DNA of 37,248 nt, from the IMG/VR virus record IMGVR_UViG_3300033388_001405, positions 1-37,248 of that record; one strand, 5' to 3'. This DNA is from a virus. Numbering within the stretch: position 1 is the stretch's first letter; each line of letters opens with the position of its first letter. Under the pieces are notes generated by a model. It saw only the letters and a list, made by a program, of their open reading frames with translations, made no database searches and was not told the DNA's origin. This document shows, piece by piece, positions 28,286 through 35,107 of the stretch. The translations under genes were made by a program, and so were the position numbers.

Positions 28286-28735
28286 ATGAGAGAGATTAAG
28301 TTTAAGTATGTTATTGAAAGAGACGGGGTTAAGTACCTGTCAGGGGAATACGAGCTTGGCGAAAGCGGATTACCCTCATACGAGCAAGTAATAGAAGATA
28401 TGCAGGGCGGATGCCAATGCTGCCTAAGTGAGTCCAATAACTTCTGTGACGGCTCTTGTGATGAATGGCATGATGCAGAAGTTGTTGACAAGGTACAGTG
28501 GGCAGGCCGAAAGTCAATGCAAGATTGCGATTTATATGATGGCCATATCGTTAACGCGTACGACGGGAATGGCGATTTAGTCGGAACAGGACAAATTGAA
28601 TGGCTTGACGAGCAATGTATCTGGTATATATCCGGCAATATCCATAACGGACTTGGCGATGTATTGATGGATTACGACTTAGAAATAATCGGAAATATAC
28701 ACGAAAATAGCGAACTTATCAATCAAGGAGAATAG
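28286..28735 (+). CDS. YopX-like protein
   Basis: 149 residues. It begins 'MREIKFKYVIE', has a mid part 'DCDLYDGHIVNAYDGNGDLVGTGQIEW' (read in two stretches) and ends 'DLEIIGNIHENSEL', which are the three anchors of YopX proteins ('REIKFR', 'DvYEGDiV', 'EvIGNIyENpeL'). A Cys-rich insert ('GGCQCCLSESNNFC') is less usual. Function of YopX proteins is unknown; they are phage and plasmid accessory proteins. RBS AAAGGAG. Confidence 0.78.
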   Translation: MREIKFKYVIERDGVKYLSGEYELGESGLPSYEQVIEDMQGGCQCCLSESNNFCDGSCDEWHDAEVVDKVQWAGRKSMQDCDLYDGHIVNAYDGNGDLVGTGQIEWLDEQCIWYISGNIHNGLGDVLMDYDLEIIGNIHENSELINQGE

Positions 28736-28737
28736 AA

Positions 28738-28893
28738 ATGTGCGGATACGAATGCAATTCTTGTGCAGACACAGAGGGAGGTCAATGCCCCTGTGTCTAT
28801 GTGAACCCATTCACTAATGATAACTGGGACCCCGACAAGCTCGTGTGCCCTATAACCGGCGAAGAAGCTGAATTTGAATACAAAGGAGAATAG
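28738..28893 (+). CDS. Cys-rich mini-protein (51 aa)
   Basis: 51 residues, start two bases after the YopX-like stop, RBS AAGGAG. Cys pattern C..(Y)EC..C at the start ('CGYECNSC'), 'CPCVYV' and one later Cys: a compact metal-binding or disulfide mini-domain. Unknown role. Confidence 0.5.
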   Translation: MCGYECNSCADTEGGQCPCVYVNPFTNDNWDPDKLVCPITGEEAEFEYKGE

Positions 28894-28897
28894 AAAG

Positions 28898-29413
28898 ATG
28901 ACAGACAAACAGATCATACAGGCGTTAAGAGAGAACAGATTTGCATTTGGCATGTGGCCTGACCCTGAATGCTACGGCGAAGAACTTGGCAAGGCGATGC
29001 AGGCCAAAGCGAATGAGATCGGTAGGAGTAATTTTATAGTATACGGTTCTTCCGCAGTGAGTTGGATTAAAGGTGATGATAAGTCATTCTTTGACAACAG
29101 AACCTACCGTCTTAACCCCGACTACACCGCTCCTGATGAAAAGCCTTATGTTGAGTACAAAGTTACCACAAAGCTGATAGATGAAGACTTCAGAATTCCT
29201 GGTTATGTATTCGAAGACGGGACTTTCCACGGACTGCGTGAGATTCCAGACGGTTTTGTCCTAGCAGGCTTTAAGTTTGGGGACGACGGAATACACGCTT
29301 CGGAGATACTATATCAATTAAGCAGCGGTGACACACAATCTGTATATTATCCAGTAATGGGAGATTTCGAAGTCCTCACCCCTACGCATGTCTGTTTCAA
29401 GAGAGAGGAGTAA
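28898..29413 (+). CDS. Hypothetical protein (171 aa)
   Basis: Start chosen at 28898 (AAAGGAG 10 nt upstream). 171 residues: a helical N-part ('KQIIQALRENRFAFGM', 'LGKAMQAKANEIGRSNFIVY') and a beta-rich C-part ('VEYKVTTKLIDEDFRIPGYV', 'GDFEVLTPTHVCFKREE'). No family recognised. Confidence 0.6.
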   Translation: MTDKQIIQALRENRFAFGMWPDPECYGEELGKAMQAKANEIGRSNFIVYGSSAVSWIKGDDKSFFDNRTYRLNPDYTAPDEKPYVEYKVTTKLIDEDFRIPGYVFEDGTFHGLREIPDGFVLAGFKFGDDGIHASEILYQLSSGDTQSVYYPVMGDFEVLTPTHVCFKREE

Positions 29414-29417
29414 GCTA

Positions 29418-29738
29418 ATGGGCAAGAAACTCCCGCACACCCCAAGAAGCCGCGTGAAGGCCGCTCTACGCCAATTGTGGTTGCGGTCAAGGGAAAGAGC
29501 CAAGGCACTCAAGGACGCAGGCTACAGGTGTACTGGGTGCGATGTGAAGCAAAGCGTGGCGAAGGGGCGGGTGGTCAAGCTTGAAGTTCACCATCTGACA
29601 GAGATTCAGTGGAACGAATTGATTGATATGGTTTTCGATAGACTACTGAACGTGCCGCAGACCCCTTTATGTAAGCCCTGTCACAAGATCGAGACAGAAA
29701 AGCAGGTAAAAGCGAGAGAAAAAAAGAAATCCAGTTGA
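29418..29738 (+). CDS. HNH-type endonuclease
   Basis: Start chosen at 29418 (GAGGAGTAAGCTA upstream). 106 residues: zinc pair C38/C41 ('YRCTGCDVKQ'), 'LEVHHLTEI' with the His pair at 58-59, and 'TPLCKPCHKIET' with C85, C88, H89. The long gap between the two parts holds a helix ('NELIDMVFDRLL'). Its last codons overlap the -35 of the next promoter. May serve in recombination or as a mobile nuclease. The basic N-terminus could bind DNA. Confidence 0.8.
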   Translation: MGKKLPHTPRSRVKAALRQLWLRSRERAKALKDAGYRCTGCDVKQSVAKGRVVKLEVHHLTEIQWNELIDMVFDRLLNVPQTPLCKPCHKIETEKQVKAREKKKSS

Positions 29739-29762
29739 CTTTCCTTTTTTATAGGGTATTAT
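29735..29762 (+). promoter_or_regulatory. Internal early promoter P2 (AGGG type)
   Basis: -35 TTGACT (29735-29740), 16-nt spacer ending ATAGGG, -10 TATTAT (29757-29762), start near 29769. The part from TTTTTT to ATTTAAACA is almost the same as in P1 at 25346. The -35 overlaps the stop codon of the HNH gene. Confidence 0.72.
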
Positions 29763-29767
29763 TTAAA

Positions 29768-29873
29768 CAGCGATGAACATAAACCCAAAAATCTTAGCCC
29801 TTCAACCCACAGCAGTAGACCCTCCTCCTACTTGTTCTTCGCTGAACGCTGTGCGGTTGCGGGGCTTTTCTAT
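29768..29873 (+). ncRNA. Structured leader or small RNA 2 (competing stems, terminator-like end)
   Basis: Stem A pairs CAGCGATGAAC (29768-29778) with GTTCTTCGCTG (29834-29844), 10 of 11. Stem B pairs AGCCCTTCAACCCACAGC (29796-29813) with GCTGTGCGGTTGCGGGGCT (29848-29866), 17 pairs with one mismatch and one bulge, followed by TTTCTATT. As in leader 1, the 3' arm of stem A sits in the loop of stem B just before its 3' arm. The arm sequences differ from leader 1, but the layout and the CTTTTCTAT-GAG end are the same. Confidence 0.6.
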
Positions 29874-29885
29874 TGAGGTGATATA

Positions 29886-30086
29886 ATGAGTGACATAAGC
29901 ATATCAAGCCGAAGAGTGATAAGGAATCTCATCAGGCAAGTTAAGCATTATTCCGATGTTGAGTATTGCGAAAAGGACTGCCCTTGTTATGTATGCAAGT
30001 CCTTACGGTCAGCAAAGAGAGAAGAAAAGAAATTAACCAATATTATAGACACTACTAAGCGTGCTCGAATGTTTTATTCAAGGTGA
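29886..30086 (+). CDS. Hypothetical protein behind structured leader 2 (66 aa)
   Basis: 66 residues, start after GAGGTGATATA. Basic with a Cys group ('YCEKDCPCYVCKSLRSAKRE'), suggesting metal and nucleic-acid contact. It is the first gene of the second promoter-leader unit. No family recognised. Confidence 0.55.
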   Translation: MSDISISSRRVIRNLIRQVKHYSDVEYCEKDCPCYVCKSLRSAKREEKKLTNIIDTTKRARMFYSR

Positions 30087-30090
30087 TATT

Positions 30091-30273
30091 ATGGCAAGAC
30101 GAATCTTAGACAATGAACGCTTTCTAAAATACTCAAACGAGGAATCTAAGCTTGCTATTTGGCGTTACGAAAACACTGTGAACTTCCACACTTCCGATAA
30201 TGGAGTTGCTCTTAGTCCATCACAGGCCCGCCATGTAGCCAAGAAACTAATGCAATTTGCAGACGAAATTTAG
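30091..30273 (+). CDS. Hypothetical protein (60 aa)
   Basis: Start chosen at 30091 (AAGGTGATATT upstream). 60 residues; 'SNEESKLAIWRYENTVNFHTSDN' then 'LSPSQARHVAKKLMQFADEI', a strand pair followed by a helix. The 'ls..qA..la..L..fAdei' end is common in small phage proteins. Function unknown. Confidence 0.55.
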   Translation: MARRILDNERFLKYSNEESKLAIWRYENTVNFHTSDNGVALSPSQARHVAKKLMQFADEI

Positions 30274-30284
30274 GAGATAGAATA

Positions 30285-30496
30285 ATGAAGGTATGGGTAA
30301 CGAGAGACAGGATAGACATTGAAAGGTGCTGCGGTATATTTGAATCCAAGAAAAAGCCGTGCCTTAACAATAGCGGGGCTTATCCAGTAAGTAACGGCGA
30401 TTTGACTTCTAGCAGTTTGTTAAGCGATATAAGTTCTTGCCAGACAAGGGATCCTGCAAGCAATACGAGTTGAGCCTTACGGAGATTAAGAAATGA
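30285..30496 (+). CDS. Small phage protein, broken by a -1 frameshift
   Basis: First frame 30285-30473 begins 'MKVWVTRDRIDIERCCGIFES', the normal opening of a common phage mini-protein, but ends in Ser-rich nonsense. The -1 frame, open from 30413, reads 'QFVKRYKFLPDKGSCKQYEL' and ends 'SLTEIKK' with a stop at 30494-30496 that overlaps the next ATG as ATGA. That end fits the family's usual finish ('ge..evel.i...'). The shift must lie in 30413-30473. Corrected length is about 70 residues. Confidence 0.6.
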
Positions 30497-31107
30497 AACC
30501 AATATTATTCAACGGCGCAATGATCCGTGCAATACAGGATGGAAGCAAGACGCAAACCAGACGACCGATTAAGGGTGTGCCTGATGAATTTCTTACTGGC
30601 GATGTCGCTGCGATAACTAATGGTTCTGAATGGGCTATCGGCAAGACACGGTATGGTTGTCATCCGCGACAAGGAGAGAAAGGCATTACTGCCAAATACC
30701 AAGTAGGGGACGTGCTTTATGTCAGAGAGCGGGCAATCGCGGCAAGGAAAGTAGTCGGTAGTGAAACTAAGTACTTGTTCGTTTACCAAGCCGACTGTGC
30801 ATCTGCTGGATGGTCTACTTTGCCAGAGCGAATTAAGGATATCAAAGAAGGCCACTGTTGCCCCAACGGTTGCTTCCGCGAGCTTGCCCGTATATTCCTG
30901 AAAGTTACTGCGGTGCGGGTGGAGAGAATTAAAGATATAAGCGAAGCCGATTGCATTGCGGAGGGAATAAAACCCGTTGAGGTCAACGGTAAGCAGTATT
31001 TAAATAGAGGTATGTTTGCTAATCTATGGCACTCATGCTATCACGGATCATGGGATCGAAACGATTTCGTCTTCGTCTACACTTTCGAAAGGTGCGACAA
31101 GCCATGA
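30493..31107 (+). CDS. ASCH-domain-like phage protein
   Basis: 204 residues. 'KPILFNGAMIRAIQDGSKTQTRRPI' (in parts: the 'g.KTqTRR' motif), 'YQVGDVLYVRE', 'LARIFLKVTAVRVERIKDISEADCIAEGI' and 'NLWHSCYHGSWDRNDFVFVYTF' match phage proteins of the ASCH/PUA-like group, a fold that binds RNA or modified bases. An insert of Cys residues ('HCCPNGCFREL') is less typical. Role possibly RNA binding or base modification reading. Coupled to both neighbours by overlaps. Confidence 0.78.
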   Translation: MKPILFNGAMIRAIQDGSKTQTRRPIKGVPDEFLTGDVAAITNGSEWAIGKTRYGCHPRQGEKGITAKYQVGDVLYVRERAIAARKVVGSETKYLFVYQADCASAGWSTLPERIKDIKEGHCCPNGCFRELARIFLKVTAVRVERIKDISEADCIAEGIKPVEVNGKQYLNRGMFANLWHSCYHGSWDRNDFVFVYTFERCDKP

Positions 31108-31334
31108 CCCCCGAAGAAAGAAAAGAACAAATAATAGACCAGATCAGAATGCACGTTGACGGCACTCACTACACCCAAAACCGATGCAAGTGTAAAAGGT
31201 GGAAGCGTAGCGGATTACCCCACTGTGTCTGCTGTCTGGCTGATATGCTAAGACAGGCAGAACACGAGATCGAGATTGCCAAGCTAACCGAAGACCTAAA
31301 ACAAATGAGCGATTTATACCAAGGAACGCTATGA
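31104..31334 (+). CDS. Hypothetical protein with Cys motif (76 aa)
   Basis: Start chosen at 31104 (ATGA overlap with the preceding stop). 76 residues: 'NRCKCKRWKRSGLPHCVCCLADML' is a CxC...CxCC basic cluster, the rest is helical. Looks like a small zinc-stabilised DNA- or RNA-binding mini-protein. Overlaps the next gene by 4 nt. Confidence 0.5.
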   Translation: MTPEERKEQIIDQIRMHVDGTHYTQNRCKCKRWKRSGLPHCVCCLADMLRQAEHEIEIAKLTEDLKQMSDLYQGTL

Positions 31335-31945
31335 GTGAAATATACGATTACAGAGAACTGGATTTGCAAAGCCTTGATACAATCTTGTGCGCTGGTAATT
31401 CCAGGATGAGCAAGGCAATATACAAGATGCAAAAGTTCGCCGGAGCGACCGAAGAAGAAGCGAGGATAACGCACATTGCTGGTGTCGATAAGCTCAGGGG
31501 CATAAGTGATCTATACGTCCAAGAGTCGACAACATTCAACAAATGGGCTGGCAAGTCAGGCGTTCAGATAAATCCGTTTGATGAGTGGCTGGAAAACTAC
31601 AACGGAAGTGTTTATGTTAAGAAGTATGACTTTACGAGAACGAATGAGTTTCAAGAAAAAGATTTTGATTTCTGGTGGAAGCATCGCAACGATCCTTATG
31701 AATCAGGTATTGCCGGTGGATTCGAGTTGTTTTTATGTGCATTGCGCCTTCATCGATTCTTTCCGAATTACACACCAATGGCAACAAAGGAATTGCATTG
31801 CTCTGAAAAATATGCGATGCGAGTTGACGCTCACGGGCTTTGGGAAGAAAAGGTATATCCAAATAAAATGCCGCCCTTTATATGGCTCAACCAGACAGAT
31901 GAGCTTTTAAGGTGCAATGTTAGCGAACTAATACAGATAAAGTAA
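31331..31945 (+). CDS. Permuted NlpC/P60-type hydrolase (DUF830-like)
   Basis: 204 residues. 'LDTILCAGNSRMSKAIYKMQ' then 'ITHIAGVDKL' with the likely catalytic H48, and 'KELHCSEKYAMRV' with the likely nucleophile C157, are in the permuted order (His first, Cys last) of YiiX/YebB-type NlpC/P60 proteins. These act as amidases or peptidases on peptides or lipids. No signal peptide. It lies in the early block, not in a lysis cassette, so it may act on host proteins or lipids rather than as the endolysin. The call rests on motif order. Confidence 0.7.
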   Translation: MSEIYDYRELDLQSLDTILCAGNSRMSKAIYKMQKFAGATEEEARITHIAGVDKLRGISDLYVQESTTFNKWAGKSGVQINPFDEWLENYNGSVYVKKYDFTRTNEFQEKDFDFWWKHRNDPYESGIAGGFELFLCALRLHRFFPNYTPMATKELHCSEKYAMRVDAHGLWEEKVYPNKMPPFIWLNQTDELLRCNVSELIQIK

Positions 31946-31960
31946 CAGAAAGGTTGAAAG

Positions 31961-32392
31961 ATGAAAGATTGGCGATTTAGATACAAAATAAAGTGTGCGG
32001 CAACTAGGCATGGCGACCATATAACAGCAGGGGCGTATCATGGCGAGTGCTTAAAGATAGCCGGTGAAGCTGGGCTTGAGAAATGCGGAGAATTCGGGCA
32101 AGGATTCTTGACGGAAAATATGCGGTTCGTGCGAAGGAAAGAAGCCCTTGCAATAGCTCAGCACTACGATCAGATAAAGCACAAGCATAACTGCTTATCC
32201 GGCTGTTTGGTAATCTGGACTGACGATGTGCTTATCGTAACAGCATTCAAGACAGTAGATGCTAACGACTTGAATGTTTTCGCAGACCCTAACCAGACCC
32301 GCATCGGCAGTGGAACCACGAAGACCAAGAATGACAAGATAAAAGCCAAGGCTATAATCGGAACAGTGCCGGTTAGTCTGGAAAGTGAATAA
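31961..32392 (+). CDS. Conserved phage protein of unknown function (143 aa)
   Basis: 143 residues. 'RYKIKCAATRHGDHITAGAYHGECLKIAG' and 'QGFLTENMRFVRRKEALAIAQHYDQIK' (in parts) match a family widespread in phages whose core is 'QGF.t...rFv.R.eA..iA...gQi'. The function is unknown. The C-terminal 60 residues diverge from typical members. RBS AAAGG. Confidence 0.62.
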   Translation: MKDWRFRYKIKCAATRHGDHITAGAYHGECLKIAGEAGLEKCGEFGQGFLTENMRFVRRKEALAIAQHYDQIKHKHNCLSGCLVIWTDDVLIVTAFKTVDANDLNVFADPNQTRIGSGTTKTKNDKIKAKAIIGTVPVSLESE

Positions 32393-32416
32393 TACCTTAA
32401 TGGGAAGGATAGTAAG

Positions 32417-32659
32417 ATGAGTAAAGAATACGATGTACCGCAGGAAGTAGAAGACCTATTCGCTGAAGGTGCTGCGATGGAAGGGCTTCGTGATCGTTAT
32501 ATAAAAATGCCATTCTGTTTTAAGAAGACTAAGAAGTGTGCTATTAAAGCAGAAATCAAGAACAGGCTAGTATGGAGGATGTTCTGTGACATTTTCCCTG
32601 AATTGCGAGGAAAGAGACTTAGTTATAACGCCGGTAAAGTAACCGAAATTGAAAAATAG
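32417..32659 (+). CDS. Hypothetical protein (80 aa)
   Basis: 80 residues, basic and helical ('CFKKTKKCAIKAEIKNRLVW') with a beta end. RBS GGAAGG. No family recognised. A GC-rich hairpin follows its stop. Confidence 0.55.
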   Translation: MSKEYDVPQEVEDLFAEGAAMEGLRDRYIKMPFCFKKTKKCAIKAEIKNRLVWRMFCDIFPELRGKRLSYNAGKVTEIEK

Positions 32660-32679
32660 CAGATGTGTTTTTGGCACAC

Positions 32680-32722
32680 GCCCTGCCCCTACGCCGCGAA
32701 GAAGTATAGCATGGGGCGGGGC
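32680..32722 (+). other. GC-rich hairpin before a ribosome site
   Basis: Arms GCCCTGCCCC (32680-32689) and GGGGCGGGGC (32713-32722), 10 pairs with one G-U and a 23-nt loop. It is followed by ATAAAGGAG and the next gene, without a T tract. It might act as a weak terminator, an RNase stop, or a translation control element for the gene at 32740. Confidence 0.5.
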
Positions 32723-32739
32723 ATAAAGGAGAATAGACA

Positions 32740-32976
32740 ATGAGTGAATGCGTATGTAAATATTACCACTCAGAAAACGGCAGTTGCGGATTCGGTGTAT
32801 TTGAGGAATTTGGTGATGCGTTCAATGACATAAGCGATGATCCCGATATATGCACGGGCCCGGAATGCCAACACGGAATATATGAAGAAGCGACTTATGA
32901 ATACGACTTTGAGCCAACTGAGCTTATGCCTGAATACGGAGTAATAAACTGGAAGCTTGCATTTAGTATGCCATAG
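32740..32976 (+). CDS. Acidic Cys-rich protein (78 aa)
   Basis: 78 residues, very acidic, with five Cys ('SECVCKYYHSENGSC', 'DICTGPECQHG'). Preceded by AAAGGAG and the hairpin at 32680-32722. A small metal-binding acidic protein; DNA mimicry is possible from the charge but not shown. Unknown. Confidence 0.55.
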   Translation: MSECVCKYYHSENGSCGFGVFEEFGDAFNDISDDPDICTGPECQHGIYEEATYEYDFEPTELMPEYGVINWKLAFSMP

Positions 32977-33000
32977 GCTAAAACTTTAAAGGAGAATAGA

Positions 33001-33117
33001 ATGACACGCAAACAAACAGAGCAGACAAGAACACCGCCCGGACAGGCCGAGTTTAAGCAGGACTGCCTTTATGTCATCGACGAATATGGATATTGGACAG
33101 GAGAAAGTCATGAGTAA
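33001..33117 (+). CDS. Mini-protein (38 aa)
   Basis: 38 residues, RBS AAAGGAG. Polar, ending 'CLYVIDEYGYWTGESHE'. The final codons overlap the next start. Good RBS makes it plausible; function unknown. Confidence 0.45.
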   Translation: MTRKQTEQTRTPPGQAEFKQDCLYVIDEYGYWTGESHE

Positions 33118-33478
33118 AGGAAAATTCAAACGAGACAAATCGAAATCATTACTAGAAATGGCAGTTGTAATATCTACCGCTAACGAGAACTGCGAAGGTG
33201 ACAACTGGGGCGATGTGGTAAACCTTTGCGGCGATGCCGATATACTGATTAAGCAGTACGAAAAAGAAATTCAAAAACTCAAAGATGATATCCACTACCA
33301 CACAGCAATGGAATCAGCGGTCGGCGATGCGTTCGCCAAGGATGAAGCGATCATTGAAACCCTCACTACCGAAGTCCTCAAGTACCGTAAACGTGCTGAT
33401 GAGGCAGAGGCAGAACTTGCCGACTGCCGCACAGGCTACGCTATGATAACACCATCGCCGACCTCACCGCCCAGGTAG
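33110..33478 (+). CDS. Coiled-coil protein, N-terminal part of a frameshifted gene
   Basis: Start chosen at 33110 (AGGAG upstream); the ORF is open further but without a better start. About 122 residues, helical ('DILIKQYEKEIQKLKDDIHYH', 'LKYRKRADEAEAELADCR'). After 'CRTGYA' the frame becomes Pro/Ser nonsense ('ITPSPTSPPR') while the -1 frame goes on as coiled coil. A base appears to be missing near 33441-33447. Confidence 0.6.
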   Translation: MSKGKFKRDKSKSLLEMAVVISTANENCEGDNWGDVVNLCGDADILIKQYEKEIQKLKDDIHYHTAMESAVGDAFAKDEAIIETLTTEVLKYRKRADEAEAELADCRTGYAMITPSPTSPPR

Positions 33479-33504
33479 AAATAGCCAAGAAATGCAATAG
33501 CTGT

Positions 33505-34245
33505 ATGCGCCGGGAGATTAACACGCTTACAGACGAACCACTATCCTGTAATCCTATCGGGGATGAGTGTGACCAAGACTGGCGAGATAAGGGGGAGATT
33601 GCCGAGCTACACGCCCAGCTTGCCGAGCATGAGGCTTTCGAGGCTGACTGTGATGGTATGGCGATGAAGATAAAGCTACAAACAACCGACCTAATGAAGG
33701 CTGACGATTTAAGGCTTTACCAGAACCGAAGGCTGGTTGGCCTCACAGAGCGGCTTGCCGAGCATGCCGATGATTTAAAGTCTGAACGGGAACGCATTGA
33801 AGATCTTGAAGAAATAAACAGTTCTTTGCGGATTCACTTCAATAAGCTTGAAGTCAAACTCTTGTCGCATTCTTGGGTGAGCGTTGAGGATGCCGTTATT
33901 GGAGAGGATTATCAGTGCTTCTATGAAAACCTGCCTCGTGCAGTTTACGGACAGCTTGCTCCGTCAGGTAATTGGTTTAGCTCGTATGGGTCTGTTATGC
34001 CTAAACCCCAACTAATCAAGCCCATCCACCTGCCCGACCCAGAGGCGAAGAATACCGTTGACTTCTCTAAGATCGAGCCTGCTACGCACCTGCACGAGTG
34101 TAAGAGAAAAGTCAATGAAGACGGCAATGTAATGTGCGGCAGGTCTAAAGCGATAGGTCATCTAGCTGGCAGGTCTCAGTATACCGAGTTCTGCTCCAAG
34201 CGATGCACTACCCCAGAACCTAAAGCAAAGGAGACTGAATTATGA
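33505..34245 (+). CDS. Coiled-coil protein, C-terminal part of a frameshifted gene
   Basis: The frame is open well upstream of the ATG at 33505: from 33445 it reads 'DNTIADLTAQVEIAKKCNSC' and continues into the ORF, so the true protein begins at 33110 in the other frame. Coiled coil over the first 110 residues ('EIAELHAQLAEHEAFEADCD', 'LAEHADDLKSERERIEDLEE'), then a segment of unknown fold ('SWVSVEDAVIGEDYQCFYEN', 'GNWFSSYGSVMPKP'), and a C-terminal Cys set ('CKRKVNEDGNVMCGRS', 'FCSKRC'). Resembles DUF551-like phage proteins in 'W.sv.d..P..g..V' only loosely. Whole gene about 378 residues. Confidence 0.6.
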   Translation: MRREINTLTDEPLSCNPIGDECDQDWRDKGEIAELHAQLAEHEAFEADCDGMAMKIKLQTTDLMKADDLRLYQNRRLVGLTERLAEHADDLKSERERIEDLEEINSSLRIHFNKLEVKLLSHSWVSVEDAVIGEDYQCFYENLPRAVYGQLAPSGNWFSSYGSVMPKPQLIKPIHLPDPEAKNTVDFSKIEPATHLHECKRKVNEDGNVMCGRSKAIGHLAGRSQYTEFCSKRCTTPEPKAKETEL

Positions 34246-34964
34246 GCGAAGAACGTCCAGTAATAGAGATCGAAAATCCATGCAAGTCATGGTGGGCAGG
34301 TGACAAGAGAGTTGAGCCTTACATGAAAAAAGTGTCTGATGCTTTAGATAGGCATCTTGACAGAGGTCAGTCTCGTACAGATATTTATAACCGATCTTAC
34401 GAGGCTGTTTACGAGGCTATAAAAGACAACCACCGCCAGCCAGACAAGAAGCTGGTGGAGGAAAACGAATCGCTCAAGAAGCAGATAGAAGGCTTCTGGG
34501 ATGCTGTATACTACGGTTATCTAATTGAAACCAGAGAAGAAATCGAGAAGGACTGCAAAGAATCATGGGCAGAAGGAACAAGTCCGTTAGCAGTTGCGGC
34601 ACACTTTATGTGGAAACGTGAGCCAAAGGTCAAGAAGCTGGTGGAGGCGTTGGAGGACATCGCAAGAGGCCCGTTACAGGAGGCTTGTTCATGGCGGACC
34701 TACAGCGTCCAAAGAGCAAACGAAGCCCTCGCCCAGCACGAAGCCGCAGAGACAGACCATATTGTTGACGCCAACAAAATCGAGCCAGAGGCTAAAAACG
34801 CAGATTCAGCCCCCGAAGCTGTGTGCGTGTGGACGCAGGATATAGGTTTATATTTCAAAGTCGGATGCAGGAGTCATATTGTAACTAAAAAGACTGCCAA
34901 TTCTATGTATGATATTGACCACTGCACTTACTGCGGTCTGCCGATACAAGAGAGGAGCAAGTGA
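34242..34964 (+). CDS. Hypothetical protein with C-terminal zinc motif (240 aa)
   Basis: 240 residues, overlaps the preceding gene by 4 nt (ATGA). Helical over most of its length ('MKKVSDALDRHLDRGQSR', 'KLVEENESLKKQIEGFWDAV'), with the 'LVEALEDIARGPLQEACSW' and 'ANEALAQHEAAE' helix pair usual in phage small proteins, and a C-terminal 'VGCRSHIVTKK' ... 'DHCTYCGLPI' that could bind zinc. The C-terminal layout resembles that of the preceding gene, so they may share ancestry. Confidence 0.6.
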   Translation: MSEERPVIEIENPCKSWWAGDKRVEPYMKKVSDALDRHLDRGQSRTDIYNRSYEAVYEAIKDNHRQPDKKLVEENESLKKQIEGFWDAVYYGYLIETREEIEKDCKESWAEGTSPLAVAAHFMWKREPKVKKLVEALEDIARGPLQEACSWRTYSVQRANEALAQHEAAETDHIVDANKIEPEAKNADSAPEAVCVWTQDIGLYFKVGCRSHIVTKKTANSMYDIDHCTYCGLPIQERSK

Positions 34965-35107
34965 TGAGAAAAGTTAGATGTAAAGAGAAAATGAAAATAT
35001 CTGGAAACGTGGAATGTGCCAGTAGGCGAAAGATTATATCTGGCCTGCATGGTTGCTTATGTAACGATGAGAATTGCCATAAGCTTAGAAAGCGAGGCCG
35101 ACAATGA
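34964..35107 (+). CDS. Basic Cys-rich mini-protein (47 aa)
   Basis: 47 residues, below usual cut-offs. Start overlaps the preceding stop (TGATG) and stop overlaps the next start (ATGA). Five Cys ('RCKEKMKISGNVEC', 'GCLCNDENCHKL') among many Lys and Arg: a small zinc or disulfide fold that may bind nucleic acid. Real by coupling on both sides. Confidence 0.55.
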   Translation: MRKVRCKEKMKISGNVECASRRKIISGLHGCLCNDENCHKLRKRGRQ

